A DNA stretch of 64,000 nucleotides from Chryseobacterium soldanellicola (GCF_900100115.1 NZ_FNKL01000002.1:558001-622000); one strand, 5' to 3'; shown: positions 17,193 through 25,412, counted from the first letter of the stretch. The notes: a model not told the origin generated them from the sequence alone. Numbers and translations are program-made.

Positions 17193-17819
17193 TTATTCTT
17201 GTTTGTCGAACATCATTTTTGTAATAAAATCTTTCTCCCCTTTTCCTCTTGCGGGAGAATATTCTCTTCCGTAGAAAATAATCTGAAGGTGAAGCTTATT
17301 CCAGACTCTTTCCGGCCAGATGCTTTTCGCGTCTTTCTCTGTTTCTACAACGTTTTTTCCTGAAGTAAGCCTCCATTGCGTCATTAGCCTGTGAATGTGC
17401 GTATCAACCGGAAAAGCAGGAAATCCAAAGCCCTGGCTCATTACCACAGAAGCTGTTTTGTGACCAACTCCGGGCAACGCTTCCAGTTCCTCGTAAGTCT
17501 GAGGTACAACACCATTATGCCTTTCCAGTAAAAGCTCTGCCATTCTTTTCAGGTTTTTGGCTTTTGTATTTGAAAGTCCGATTTCTTTGATTAATTCTTT
17601 GATTTCTGAAACCTCCAATTTTGCCATTTTTTCCGGCGTTCCGGCCACTTTGAAAAGATTAGGCGTAACCTGATTCACTTTTTTATCCGTTGTCTGCGCA
17701 GAAAGTGCCACAGCAACCATTAAAGTATAAGGATCGGTATGTTCTAACGGAATAGGAACTTCCGGATATAATTTTTCTAATTCGACCTGAACGAGCTCAG
17801 CTCTTTGTTTTTTTGTCAT
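17193..17819 (-). CDS. nth: Endonuclease III family DNA glycosylase, without Fe-S cluster motif
   Basis: A 208-residue HhH-GPD glycosylase/AP lyase for oxidised pyrimidines. The helix-hairpin-helix LPGVGHKTASV (115-125) carries the catalytic Lys121, and VDTHIHRL (138-145) carries the catalytic Asp139. The C-terminus that in E. coli Nth holds the C-x6-C-x2-C-x5-C iron-sulfur cluster here reads FYGREYSPARGKGEKDF and has no cysteine; the whole protein appears cysteine-free. As I recall, other flavobacterial Nth proteins are similar, so it is probably a working, cluster-less form. ATG 17819 is chosen over TTG 17840. It is divergent from bcp, with overlapping promoters. Confidence 0.9.
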   Translation of the reverse strand: MTKKQRAELVQVELEKLYPEVPIPLEHTDPYTLMVAVALSAQTTDKKVNQVTPNLFKVAGTPEKMAKLEVSEIKELIKEIGLSNTKAKNLKRMAELLLERHNGVVPQTYEELEALPGVGHKTASVVMSQGFGFPAFPVDTHIHRLMTQWRLTSGKNVVETEKDAKSIWPERVWNKLHLQIIFYGREYSPARGKGEKDFITKMMFDKQE

Positions 17820-17835
17820 GTAAGAACTAAATTTG
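17804..17835 (+). promoter_or_regulatory. Promoter of bcp (-33 TTTG, -7 TAAATTTG)
   Basis: TTTG at 17804-17807 and TAAATTTG at 17828-17835 are separated by 20 bases, a full match to the Bacteroidota promoter form, 16 bases before the bcp ATG. The -33 part lies inside the nth coding sequence. Confidence 0.6.
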
Positions 17836-17837
17836 AG

Positions 17838-17845
17838 CAAAATTA
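17838..17845 (-). promoter_or_regulatory. Putative -7 element of nth
   Basis: Read on the minus strand: TAATTTTG, matching TAnnTTTG, 18 bases upstream of nth ATG 17819. It lies two bases from the bcp -7 box, so the two divergent promoters overlap physically. Confidence 0.5.
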
Positions 17846-17851
17846 AACATT

Positions 17852-18301
17852 ATGCTTACAATTGGAGACAAATTACCAGAATTTGAAGGAATAAATCAAG
17901 ATGGAGAAACGGTAACTTCATCAAAGTTAATCGGAAAAAAATTAGTGATCTTCTTTTATCCTCAAGCCAACACTCCAACATGCACTGTTGAAGCCTGTAA
18001 TCTGAGTGATAATTATTCTAAACTGGAAAAAGCAGGATTTCAGCTATTGGGAATAAGCGGAGATTCTGTAAAAAAGCAGAAAAATTTTCATAGTAAATTT
18101 GCATTTCCGTATGATCTGATCGCTGATGAAAATCACGATATTATTGAAAAATTCGGGGTTTGGCAGGAGAAAAAGACGTTTGGAAAAACCTATATGGGAA
18201 TTGTAAGAACTACTTTTATTTTTGATGAAAAAGGAATTTGCGAAAGAGTAATTGAAAAAGTAACTTCAAAAACGGCGGCTGAGCAGATTTTGGAAGGATA
18301 A
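17852..18301 (+). CDS. bcp: Thioredoxin-dependent peroxiredoxin (Bcp/PrxQ)
   Basis: A 149-residue thiol peroxidase that reduces hydrogen peroxide and organic hydroperoxides with thioredoxin. The peroxidatic Cys44 is in FYPQANTPTCTVEACNLSDNY, and the resolving Cys49 follows five residues later, the PrxQ/Bcp arrangement. Family members usually read YPKDxTPGCTxEA; here Pro replaces Gly before the Cys. The thioredoxin fold is otherwise complete, with GISGDSVKKQKNF near 69. It is divergent from nth, linking oxidative DNA repair and peroxide removal at one promoter region. Confidence 0.92.
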   Translation: MLTIGDKLPEFEGINQDGETVTSSKLIGKKLVIFFYPQANTPTCTVEACNLSDNYSKLEKAGFQLLGISGDSVKKQKNFHSKFAFPYDLIADENHDIIEKFGVWQEKKTFGKTYMGIVRTTFIFDEKGICERVIEKVTSKTAAEQILEG

Positions 18302-18312
18302 GATATATTGCT

Positions 18313-18476
18313 TTTGTCCTTCTGACGAAGGAAAAATCTCTGAATTATATTTTATAAAATCAATAGGAACGGGCTTTAGCCCGTTTTTCAATTAAAAAAA
18401 TCAACAAGGCTTTAGCCAAAACTTATATTTAAAGCATTAATTTTAGAGATTCTTCCTTCGTCAGAATGACAAATAT
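18313..18476. repeat. Long inverted repeat with GGCTTTAGCC palindrome inside
   Basis: The arm TTTTGTCCTTCTGACGAAGG at the left pairs with CCTTCGTCAGAATGACAAA at the right (to 18476). The spacer contains the palindrome AACGGGCTTTAGCCCGTTTT near 18367-18386 and a related CAAGGCTTTAGCC further on. The outer arms are the same family as 48233-48312. The stretch is intergenic between convergent bcp and GNAT genes and could act as a terminator. Confidence 0.7.
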
Positions 18477-18485
18477 TGTGGAAAA

Positions 18486-19031
18486 TTATTCCGTTTCATA
18501 ATACATCAATTCCTCTTCATCGTTTGGAAGAGTTACGTGTTTTATGAATTTTAAACCTAATTTTTCGATTAATTTTTGTGAAGAAAAATTGTCTTTCGAA
18601 GTAATTGCAGAGATCTTTTTTAACCCAAAATCATCCATTCCGATTGATTTTACTTTAACTGCAGCTTCGTAAGCGTATCCTTTTCCTTCAAATTCTTCCA
18701 AAAGAGAAAACCCGATATCGACAATATCCAATCCTTCACGTTCAAAAATTCCTACGCCGCCGATTTTGTGATTTCCTTCTTTTGTAACCATTAAATAATT
18801 CCCGAAACCTAATTTTTCAAATTGCGGCAAAAACCTGTTTTTAATATAATCTTCAGCGTCGCCAATTGTTTTAATACTGCGGTCACCAATGAATTCTATG
18901 AATTTTGGTCTGTTATAAAGATCGAAAATAAATTCGGCATCATCCAATGACATGGGACGGATGATTAATCTTTCAGTTTCGTAAAAATTATTTTCGTTTT
19001 GTGGATTTGGCTGGTTTTTTTTTAGGCTCAT
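18486..19031 (-). CDS. GNAT N-acetyltransferase (RimJ/RimL type)
   Basis: A 181-residue acetyltransferase. The opening FYETERLIIRPMSLDDAEFIFDLYN (about 16-40) is the standard start of the RimJ/RimL/Acetyltransf_3 group, and LLEEFEGKGYAYEAAVKVKSIGMDDFGLKKI (about 112-142) is the acetyl-CoA motif (G.GYA) and following helix. SSQKLIEKLGLKF near 149 is the typical C-terminal part. The acceptor is unknown. Its start at 19031 lies inside the end of the upstream gene (44-base overlap), so it is translationally coupled as the last gene of the tolC-led operon. Confidence 0.85.
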   Translation of the reverse strand: MSLKKNQPNPQNENNFYETERLIIRPMSLDDAEFIFDLYNRPKFIEFIGDRSIKTIGDAEDYIKNRFLPQFEKLGFGNYLMVTKEGNHKIGGVGIFEREGLDIVDIGFSLLEEFEGKGYAYEAAVKVKSIGMDDFGLKKISAITSKDNFSSQKLIEKLGLKFIKHVTLPNDEEELMYYETE

Positions 19032-19662
19032 CTTTTGGTTCTTCTTTTTTCTCGATTTTTAAAAGCCTCGGATTATTGGTACACTTTTTATTGTAAAGCT
19101 CAATATACGGCCCGTTATCTTCTACATCAGTAATTTTTCCGGAAGCTTTATTGACCGCCAAAACGTAATGGGTTTTCTGATAGGGGCATTCTTTTGAGGT
19201 CAGCTTTCCCATTTCAAGATAATAATTGTTTTTATCATCAAAATAATTTCCTGCAACATCCTTAAATTCTTCATCAATCATATATCCGTCAATAGTTGCA
19301 GAAATAGCTGCTTCTTCCGCGTTATCCAGTTTTCCGATAAAGGTTTTTAACCCGGTTAAATCTGTTACATAATTGATTTTTCCTCCTTTTGAATAAACGA
19401 TGTAATAAAAGCTGTCTTCATCCGGAAACATGTCAAATCCTGAAAACTGAGGCGTATAGTCTTTCTTGGTACCTGAAATTTTAATCTCCTGATCTTTGCC
19501 GTATTGGTTGTAATTCAGGACCCAAAAATCAACATCATCACTGGGAATAATTCTCTTTAAAACATTAGAAATACTTGAAAACTGTTTTTTTTCCTGAGCA
19601 AAAACTGAGATCCCTAAAGTAAAGATAATCAGTAAGCTGAGTTTCGTTATAATTTTTTTCAT
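18988..19662 (-). CDS. Secreted hypothetical protein with Lys-rich tail
   Basis: A 224-residue protein. ATG 19662 is preferred to the frame start at 19686 because the signal peptide MKKIITKLSLLIIFTLGISVFAQ begins there. The mature part has no recognised domain. The C-terminus is a charged tail (KIEKKEEPKDEPKKKPAKS...) that overlaps the GNAT gene in another frame. Two cysteines near the end (TSKECPYQ and NKKCTNN) may form a disulfide. It is in the operon between the mannose-1-phosphate guanylyltransferase and the GNAT gene; role unknown. Confidence 0.7.
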   Translation of the reverse strand: MKKIITKLSLLIIFTLGISVFAQEKKQFSSISNVLKRIIPSDDVDFWVLNYNQYGKDQEIKISGTKKDYTPQFSGFDMFPDEDSFYYIVYSKGGKINYVTDLTGLKTFIGKLDNAEEAAISATIDGYMIDEEFKDVAGNYFDDKNNYYLEMGKLTSKECPYQKTHYVLAVNKASGKITDVEDNGPYIELYNKKCTNNPRLLKIEKKEEPKDEPKKKPAKSTKRK

Positions 19663-19695
19663 AATTCTAAAGCTTGCAGAAAGCATACCAATTAT

Positions 19696-20778
19696 TTACA
19701 TGAATTTTTCACCTTTCTTGAAGTTTTTAAGATCAAGAACGTAATCTTTTATCAGCTGGTCGTGCTCTCTTGGGCAGATAAGAAGAACTTTGTCGGTATC
19801 CACAACAATATAATCCTTAAGACCATCGATGACAACCATTTTATTATTATTTTTAATATGAACGATATTTCCTTCGGAATTGTATGTTAAAAGGTATTTT
19901 TGATTAATCGCATTGCTGTTTTCGTCTTTTTCTGCATTTTCGTACACCGAAGTCCACGTTCCGAGATCGCTCCATCCTAAATCCGAAGGAATAACGTAAA
20001 CATTTTTCGCTTTTTCTAAAATCCCGTTGTCAATGGAGATTTTCTGAACTTTAGGATAAATAATTTCGATACAGCTCTGTTCGCTTTCGGCATTGTATTC
20101 ACAGGCCTTAAAATGTTGTGTCATCTCAGGGAGATGGGTCTCAAAAGCGTGATGAATAGATTTTACACTCCAGATAAAAATTCCTGCATTCCAAAGGAAA
20201 TCACCGCTTTCTAAAAAGCTTTGCGCGAGCTCCAGCATTGGCTTTTCGGTAAAAGTCTTTATCTTAAAATAAGATGAGTCTTTCTTTTCAACAAACTGAA
20301 TATATCCGTACCCTGTATCAGGCCTTGTCGGTGTAATTCCCAAAGTAACCAGGTAATCATTCTTCGCAGCAAGGTCAAAAGCCAGCTCAACTTTTTGCAG
20401 GAAAATATCTTCCTTAAGGATCAAATGATCTGCAGGAAGCACGATCATAGTCGCATTCGGATCAATTTCGGCAATTTTATTTGCCATGTAAAGATTACAG
20501 GCAGAGGTATTTTTGGCCATCGGCTCGCCAATCACATTTTCTTCCGGAATTTCCGGCAATTGCTGATGAGAAAGTGATACATACTCTTTATTGGTAATCA
20601 CAAAGATATTTTCGTTAGGAATGATCTTGCTGATTCTATCATAGGTCTGCTGAATCATTGTGCGCCCGGTTCCTAAAATATCCTGAAATTGTTTTGGAAA
20701 TTTCTGTGTGCTCATAGGCCAGAATCTACTACCGATTCCTCCTGCCATAATTACACAGTATTTATCTGATCTTGACAT
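19696..20778 (-). CDS. manC: Mannose-1-phosphate guanylyltransferase
   Basis: A 360-residue enzyme that makes GDP-mannose from mannose-1-phosphate and GTP for glycan synthesis. The nucleotidyltransferase motif IMAGGIGSRFWPMSTQKFPKQF is at 10-31, and ENVIGEPMAKNTSACN (about 80-95) and VLPADHLI (about 113-120) complete the active site. FTEKPMLELA near 176 binds the sugar phosphate. The length fits the short form without the C-terminal phosphomannose isomerase domain. It is two bases after the SprT-like gene in the tolC operon. Confidence 0.92.
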   Translation of the reverse strand: MSRSDKYCVIMAGGIGSRFWPMSTQKFPKQFQDILGTGRTMIQQTYDRISKIIPNENIFVITNKEYVSLSHQQLPEIPEENVIGEPMAKNTSACNLYMANKIAEIDPNATMIVLPADHLILKEDIFLQKVELAFDLAAKNDYLVTLGITPTRPDTGYGYIQFVEKKDSSYFKIKTFTEKPMLELAQSFLESGDFLWNAGIFIWSVKSIHHAFETHLPEMTQHFKACEYNAESEQSCIEIIYPKVQKISIDNGILEKAKNVYVIPSDLGWSDLGTWTSVYENAEKDENSNAINQKYLLTYNSEGNIVHIKNNNKMVVIDGLKDYIVVDTDKVLLICPREHDQLIKDYVLDLKNFKKGEKFM

Positions 20779-20780
20779 GT

Positions 20781-21371
20781 TTAACTACATTTTTGCACCC
20801 TTGCCAAAGGCTTGAAAGAATACTTCCTTCCCGTAGCCAGGTTCTTACAAAGATAGTTTTTTTTAATCAGACCTTCTAATAAATACTTTTCATTTCTATA
20901 GAGAAAATATTCCCCTTTTTTCAGTTCTTCAATAAACTGGAGGGTATCATCTTGTTTTTCAATATGAAAATATTTAACCAAATCAGGGCTTGCCATGAAA
21001 TTAGCCTTCGGAGATTTTGAAAATTTTACAATAATCGGTCTCAGCTCTTCTTCATACACATCAAGACTTTGCAAAAGCATTTGTCTGAAGGTTTCTTTCC
21101 ATTCGTTGCCGTGTGGAGAAATCCTTCTGCCGTATTTTTCGAAGGCAATCAAATGTGCCAGCTCGTGGGTAAGCACAAAGAAAAAAAGTTGTGGTACCAA
21201 GGTGGAATTTATCGTAATCTCATGAGAATGATCCGGGAGTTTTCTATAATCTCCCAGCTTGGAATTCCTGTTTCGTGAGACTTTTATGTGAATATAATAA
21301 TCTGCAAACCAGGTTTTTAAATACTGAAGCGTGTTTTGTGGTAAATATTTTTCTAATGAATGAATAGACAT
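20781..21371 (-). CDS. SprT-like zinc metallopeptidase domain protein
   Basis: A 196-residue protein with H69-E70-L-A-H73 (LTHELAHLIAFEKYG) and a downstream SPHGNEWKETF segment with a likely third zinc ligand, the SprT/Spartan arrangement. In eukaryotes Spartan degrades DNA-protein crosslinks; bacterial SprT roles are mostly undefined. There is no zinc-ribbon cysteine set like that of YggI/SprT, but C-terminal LCKNLATGRKYSFKPLARVQKC gives two cysteines. It sits directly after tolC (one base) and before manC. Confidence 0.85.
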   Translation of the reverse strand: MSIHSLEKYLPQNTLQYLKTWFADYYIHIKVSRNRNSKLGDYRKLPDHSHEITINSTLVPQLFFFVLTHELAHLIAFEKYGRRISPHGNEWKETFRQMLLQSLDVYEEELRPIIVKFSKSPKANFMASPDLVKYFHIEKQDDTLQFIEELKKGEYFLYRNEKYLLEGLIKKNYLCKNLATGRKYSFKPLARVQKCS

Positions 21372-21372
21372 T

Positions 21373-22686
21373 TTACAAACTTAATGGAATTCCCGCATAG
21401 AAATTCAATAATTTTAAACTGAATAAGTAATTGTATTTAGCCTGAGCCACAGAACCTTGTGCGTTTGCATAATTATTTCTCGCAACATTTACATCGTAAA
21501 TTGTTGTTCTTCCGGCCGCATAACTTTTATCTGCAAAGTCTAAAGCCAATTTTGTACTTTTCTCAGCTTCTACAGAAGCTAAATATATTTCATAATTCGC
21601 ATCTACATCAAACTGAGCCTTTTGCACATTTTGTCTTACGGTCTGTTTTTGTTGTTCTAAAGTAGTTTTAGCAATATTTTCATTAATTCTGGATTGCTCA
21701 ACCTGAAGCTTAGTAATTCCTTTATTAAAAATCGGAATATTGATAGAAACTCCCGCATTTTGTCCAAAATTGTCTTTATATTGCGGAAAGAAAACTCTTT
21801 CATCTTGTGCATTCAATAAGTTATTATAAAAACTTCCTATGCCTGCACTTGCCGTTATTGTTGGCCAAAATGCTGTTTTAGTTACTTCTGTCTGAGCTTC
21901 CGCAGATTTAATTCTGCTTTGTGCTGCTTTTATTTGAGGCTGAGATTCATAAGCTGTTGTTAAGACTTCTTCTACAGATTTCAGCTGAGGAGCCAGCTGA
22001 TCCGGAATATCTACATTTTCAACATCAAAATCTTTATATTCTTCTAATTGTAAAAGTTGTGCCAGTGCAAATAAACTTCTTCCTACATTAATTTCAGCAG
22101 TTTTAAGGTTTTGCCTTTCTCTTGCCAACCCAGCATCAGCTTCTGCCAAGATCGTTTGAGCTGTAGTTCCAACCTGAGTTGTTATTTTTGCTCTGTCGGC
22201 TTGTTTTTGGGCATTTTCTACCGCTGCTTGAGAAATTTTCACAATTTCTTTGTTCAGCAATGTCGTTAAATACTGCTGAGCGATTTGTAGAGAGATATCA
22301 TTTTTAATGGTTTCGATATCATATTGACTTGCTTCAACATCAAATTCTGTCTTACGAACCGTTTTTTCTAATCTCCCGTTATTGTAAACCAAAATATCAC
22401 CTCCAAGATTAGCATTATTACTAAACCGGTCGTTCCTGATGCTTCCCGTTCCCAACGAAGCCTGTCCGAAACTCACCGTATTTCCCACACTTGCAGAAAC
22501 AGATGGCAAATAATTCTTTTTAGCAATTTTTAAATTAGAATCCTGAATTTGTTTCGAATATTCATTTTGGATAACCTGCAGGTTATGCTTCACGGCATAG
22601 TCTACACATTCCCTCAGAGACCACTTTTTCTGAGCGCTTAAGCCCAGATAAGATAATCCCAAAACAATAATCAAAACTTTTCTCAT
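21373..22686 (-). CDS. TolC family outer membrane efflux protein
   Basis: A 437-residue outer-membrane factor. The signal peptide (MRKVLIIVLGLSYLGLSAQ) is followed by KKWSLRECVDYAVKHNLQVIQNEYS, the standard OEP start. Two repeats of long helices follow (for example IQIAQQYLTTLLNKEIVKISQAAVENAQKQADRAK near 128-162 and its copy near 340-370). Members form trimeric channels with periplasmic tunnels for RND or ABC pumps, but no pump gene is adjacent, so its partner is elsewhere. First gene of the five-gene minus-strand operon; TATATTTG box 28 bases upstream. Confidence 0.92.
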   Translation of the reverse strand: MRKVLIIVLGLSYLGLSAQKKWSLRECVDYAVKHNLQVIQNEYSKQIQDSNLKIAKKNYLPSVSASVGNTVSFGQASLGTGSIRNDRFSNNANLGGDILVYNNGRLEKTVRKTEFDVEASQYDIETIKNDISLQIAQQYLTTLLNKEIVKISQAAVENAQKQADRAKITTQVGTTAQTILAEADAGLARERQNLKTAEINVGRSLFALAQLLQLEEYKDFDVENVDIPDQLAPQLKSVEEVLTTAYESQPQIKAAQSRIKSAEAQTEVTKTAFWPTITASAGIGSFYNNLLNAQDERVFFPQYKDNFGQNAGVSINIPIFNKGITKLQVEQSRINENIAKTTLEQQKQTVRQNVQKAQFDVDANYEIYLASVEAEKSTKLALDFADKSYAAGRTTIYDVNVARNNYANAQGSVAQAKYNYLFSLKLLNFYAGIPLSL

Positions 22687-22713
22687 ATTAATATTTTATC
22701 ATATTAGACGAGC

Positions 22714-22721
22714 CAAATATA
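22714..22721 (-). promoter_or_regulatory. Putative -7 element of tolC-led operon
   Basis: Read on the minus strand: TATATTTG, a full match to TAnnTTTG, 27 bases upstream of the tolC start. Confidence 0.5.
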
Positions 22722-22784
22722 AAAAAGTTACAGTTTTTAAAAATTAATATTTTATTTTAATAAAACTTTTGACAATTTTGTATC

Positions 22785-24029
22785 ATGACAAATGGACAAT
22801 ATCAGGAAGCCGTAGACTGGCTTTTCATTCAGGCTCCCAATTATCAGATCGACGGACAGAAGGCTTATAAGCCAGGTTTAGACAATATCATTAAGCTTTG
22901 TGATTTCTTCGGAAATCCGCAGGAAAAAATAAAATGCATCCACATCGGAGGTACCAACGGAAAAGGTTCTTCAAGCAATATGCTGGCTTCAATTCTTCAG
23001 GAATCCGGTTATAAAATAGGTTTATATAACTCACCGCATCTCATTGATTTTACGGAACGTATAAAAGTAAACGGTGAGAATTGTGATAAAGAATTTGTCT
23101 TTAATTTTATCCAAAAACTTAAAACGCTTCCCGAAGATATTCTTCCTTCTTTTTTTGAATTTACAACGATTATGGCTTTTGAATATTTCTACCAGCAAAA
23201 TGTAGATTTTGCAATTATCGAAGTCGGTTTGGGCGGAAGACTGGATTCAACGAATATCATTAAACCTCTGGTTGCAGCCATTACCAATGTTCAGCTTGAT
23301 CATCAAAATATTTTAGGAGATACGATTGAAGAAATTGCCGCAGAAAAAGCAGGAATTATTAAAAATAACACTCCAATTGTTTCCGGAGACGAAACTGATG
23401 TTGTAAAAAATATCATTAAAGAAAAAGCCACCCGCGAAAACGCTCCGTTTATTGATGCTACTTTGCTTGAAGCTCATTTAGAATCTGATTTAAAAGGAAA
23501 TTATCAGCAAAAAAATATCAGAGTTGTTTTAGCTTTAATTGAAGAATTAAAAAAATTAAATGTCAATATTTCCGATAAAAATATAGAAAACGGACTTTTA
23601 CATGTTCATAAAAACACCAATTTCATCGGTCGCTGGTTTGAATTTTCAAAAAATCCATTAACGATTTGCGACACGGGACACAACCAGGCCGGACTGGAAT
23701 TTGTTTTTGCTCAATTAAACGCAATTGACAAACATAAACACGTTATTTTAGGTTTTGTAAACGATAAAAAGATAGATGAGGTGATGAATTTACTCCCTGA
23801 AAATTCAGAATTTTATTTTGCAAAACCCTCTATCAACAGGGGCAGACACCCGAAAGATTATGAAGATTTGCTGATCGGGGCAAAAATTTCTTATAAAATT
23901 TTTGATTCCGTGCAGGAAGCGTATCTTTCTGCAAAACAACAATGTAGAAATGAAGAAATGATTTTTATCGGCGGAAGCAACTTTGTTGTCGGAGAATTTT
24001 TAGAAAAAAATTTGGAGAGTTCCAAATAA
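22785..24029 (+). CDS. folC: Folylpolyglutamate / dihydrofolate synthase
   Basis: A 414-residue ATP-dependent ligase that adds glutamate to folate intermediates. The Mur-ligase-type P-loop GGTNGKGSSSNMLAS is at about 57-71, NSPHLIDFTERIKVNG near 85-100 is the family motif, and FAIIEVGLGGRLDSTN (about 145-160) and ITNVQLDHQNILGDT (about 166-182) complete the ATP and metal site. The C-terminal domain (CDTGHNQAG near 297) is normal. The gene ends at 24029, and the tRNA promoter -33 box lies inside its last codons. Confidence 0.93.
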   Translation: MTNGQYQEAVDWLFIQAPNYQIDGQKAYKPGLDNIIKLCDFFGNPQEKIKCIHIGGTNGKGSSSNMLASILQESGYKIGLYNSPHLIDFTERIKVNGENCDKEFVFNFIQKLKTLPEDILPSFFEFTTIMAFEYFYQQNVDFAIIEVGLGGRLDSTNIIKPLVAAITNVQLDHQNILGDTIEEIAAEKAGIIKNNTPIVSGDETDVVKNIIKEKATRENAPFIDATLLEAHLESDLKGNYQQKNIRVVLALIEELKKLNVNISDKNIENGLLHVHKNTNFIGRWFEFSKNPLTICDTGHNQAGLEFVFAQLNAIDKHKHVILGFVNDKKIDEVMNLLPENSEFYFAKPSINRGRHPKDYEDLLIGAKISYKIFDSVQEAYLSAKQQCRNEEMIFIGGSNFVVGEFLEKNLESSK

Positions 24030-24041
24030 GTCGTATATTTG
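24011..24041 (+). promoter_or_regulatory. Promoter of the tRNA-Val pair
   Basis: TTTG at 24011-24014, 19 bases, then TATATTTG at 24034-24041 is a complete Bacteroidota promoter. The -33 box lies in the last codons of folC. The first tRNA begins 28 bases after the -7 box. Confidence 0.65.
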
Positions 24042-24069
24042 CACCACTCAAAACGAGAAATCGTAAGTG

Positions 24070-24144
24070 GGGCTCTTAGCTCAGTTGGTTCAGAGCATCT
24101 GGTTTACACCCAGAGGGTCGGGGGTTCGAATCCCTCAGGGCCCA
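24070..24144 (+). tRNA. tRNA-Val (anticodon TAC), copy 1
   Basis: 75 bases fold as a cloverleaf: acceptor GGGCTCT / AGGGCCC, D arm AGCTC...GAGC, anticodon stem TCTGG / CCAGA with loop TTTACAC (anticodon TAC, reads GUA/GUG valine codons), T arm with GTTCGAATC. CCA is not encoded in full (discriminator A followed by CA). It is identical to copy 2. Confidence 0.95.
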
Positions 24145-24181
24145 CAGAGAAAGGTAACTGAAGCCTTTTAAAAAAATTTCA

Positions 24182-24256
24182 GGGCTCTTAGCTCAGTTGG
24201 TTCAGAGCATCTGGTTTACACCCAGAGGGTCGGGGGTTCGAATCCCTCAGGGCCCA
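24182..24256 (+). tRNA. tRNA-Val (anticodon TAC), copy 2
   Basis: A second, sequence-identical tRNA-Val gene 37 bases after the first, presumably in the same transcript because no promoter box is visible between them. The terminator follows at once. A genomic module of unknown function starts 122 bases downstream. Confidence 0.95.
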
Positions 24257-24258
24257 CA

Positions 24259-24289
24259 AAATCTCTCAATGCATTGGGAGATTTTTTTG
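24259..24289 (+). terminator. Rho-independent terminator of the tRNA-Val pair
   Basis: AATCTCTCAATG pairs with CATTGGGAGATT (one G-U) and is followed by seven T residues. Confidence 0.8.
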
Positions 24290-24377
24290 TTATATCCCAA
24301 AAATCTTTTAATCTTTTATAAACAAATTATTAAATTTGACCATCAAATTATTGCTGAATGATTAAAATGATTTTGCT

Positions 24378-25358
24378 ATGGACATTATAATGTCGAAAAA
24401 AGAAATATTACGAAGATTAAATACCATTCGGATAAAACCTTCAGGACTAAAACCCAGAAAATATGGTGTTTCCGTGAAATATTTTTCCGGCAGTGAGCAA
24501 ACTCCCTCTAAAAGAATCGATTATGAAATCACTACAGATTTACAGCTTGACAGTCATAAAGGTATTTTAACGATTCACAAAGAAAATACTTTTTTCAATC
24601 AGCACGAGCCGGATGGGATGAATGAAATTTTAGGAAACACTGTTTCTAAAGCATTTTATCCTATTAAAACTCATCTTAACGAAAAAGGATTGTCCACAAA
24701 CGAAATTCTCAATCATGAAGACATCAAACAGCGTTGGGAAAAAGAAAAAGCCATTATTCTTGAAAAATACAACAGCAAATCGTTAGATGATTTCTTTCTC
24801 GCCGCTGATAAAAAAATTAATGATAAAAACGGATTAGAGGAAAATTTACAATTCGACTGGTTCTGGAACCTTTTTTTTCATCCAAAATTTATCGATTACG
24901 GAGAAACAAGAAAGGCAGAAACAGTTATGTTTTTATCCGTTATCCCCTATCAGTTTCCGTTGAGATTTTCAGGGGTTCAGAAAATCAATAAGATCCCTAC
25001 AGATTATCATTCTTTCATCATAGAATTTGAAAGCGAGGAACAACCCGCACATTCCTATTTTATTCCTAAAAATCATGATCCTTCGAGATATTTTATGACT
25101 TTAAAAGTCGTTTTTGACCTCGATGTATATCATCATTTCCCGATGCATATCCGCGCAGATTTTGAAGTTTTCTCAAAAGATCTCCTTGGAAATAAGGCTT
25201 TCATTAAAAGAATAAAATACACCCAATTCCAGCAAAAGACGGAAGAATTTAAACAAATGAAATTAAGCCTGGACAGTCCTTTTATCACTGGTGGACTTGT
25301 TGTTTCCGAGCCTAATAAATGGGGATTTTATAAAAATAAGTATGAAAACGACTGGTAA
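24378..25358 (+). CDS. Hypothetical protein of DUF4280 module, 326 residues
   Basis: Not recognised. The protein has no signal peptide or membrane segment. A charged N-terminus (MSKKEILRRLNTIRIKPSGLKPRKYGVSVKYFSG) is followed by mixed alpha/beta sequence with a conserved-looking FDWFWNLFFHPKFIDYGETRK segment near 158-180 and a hydrophobic beta-rich C-terminal half. Start ATG 24378 (or 24390, the fourth codon later) is the first after the tRNA terminator. It is 54 bases upstream of the DUF4280 gene on the same strand, so it may be an adaptor or chaperone of the same secretion module; that is inference. Confidence 0.65.
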   Translation: MDIIMSKKEILRRLNTIRIKPSGLKPRKYGVSVKYFSGSEQTPSKRIDYEITTDLQLDSHKGILTIHKENTFFNQHEPDGMNEILGNTVSKAFYPIKTHLNEKGLSTNEILNHEDIKQRWEKEKAIILEKYNSKSLDDFFLAADKKINDKNGLEENLQFDWFWNLFFHPKFIDYGETRKAETVMFLSVIPYQFPLRFSGVQKINKIPTDYHSFIIEFESEEQPAHSYFIPKNHDPSRYFMTLKVVFDLDVYHHFPMHIRADFEVFSKDLLGNKAFIKRIKYTQFQQKTEEFKQMKLSLDSPFITGGLVVSEPNKWGFYKNKYENDW

Positions 25359-25412
25359 AAACCAATTTGAATAAAAAACACTAAATTTACACACCACACA
25401 AATTTTATTAAT

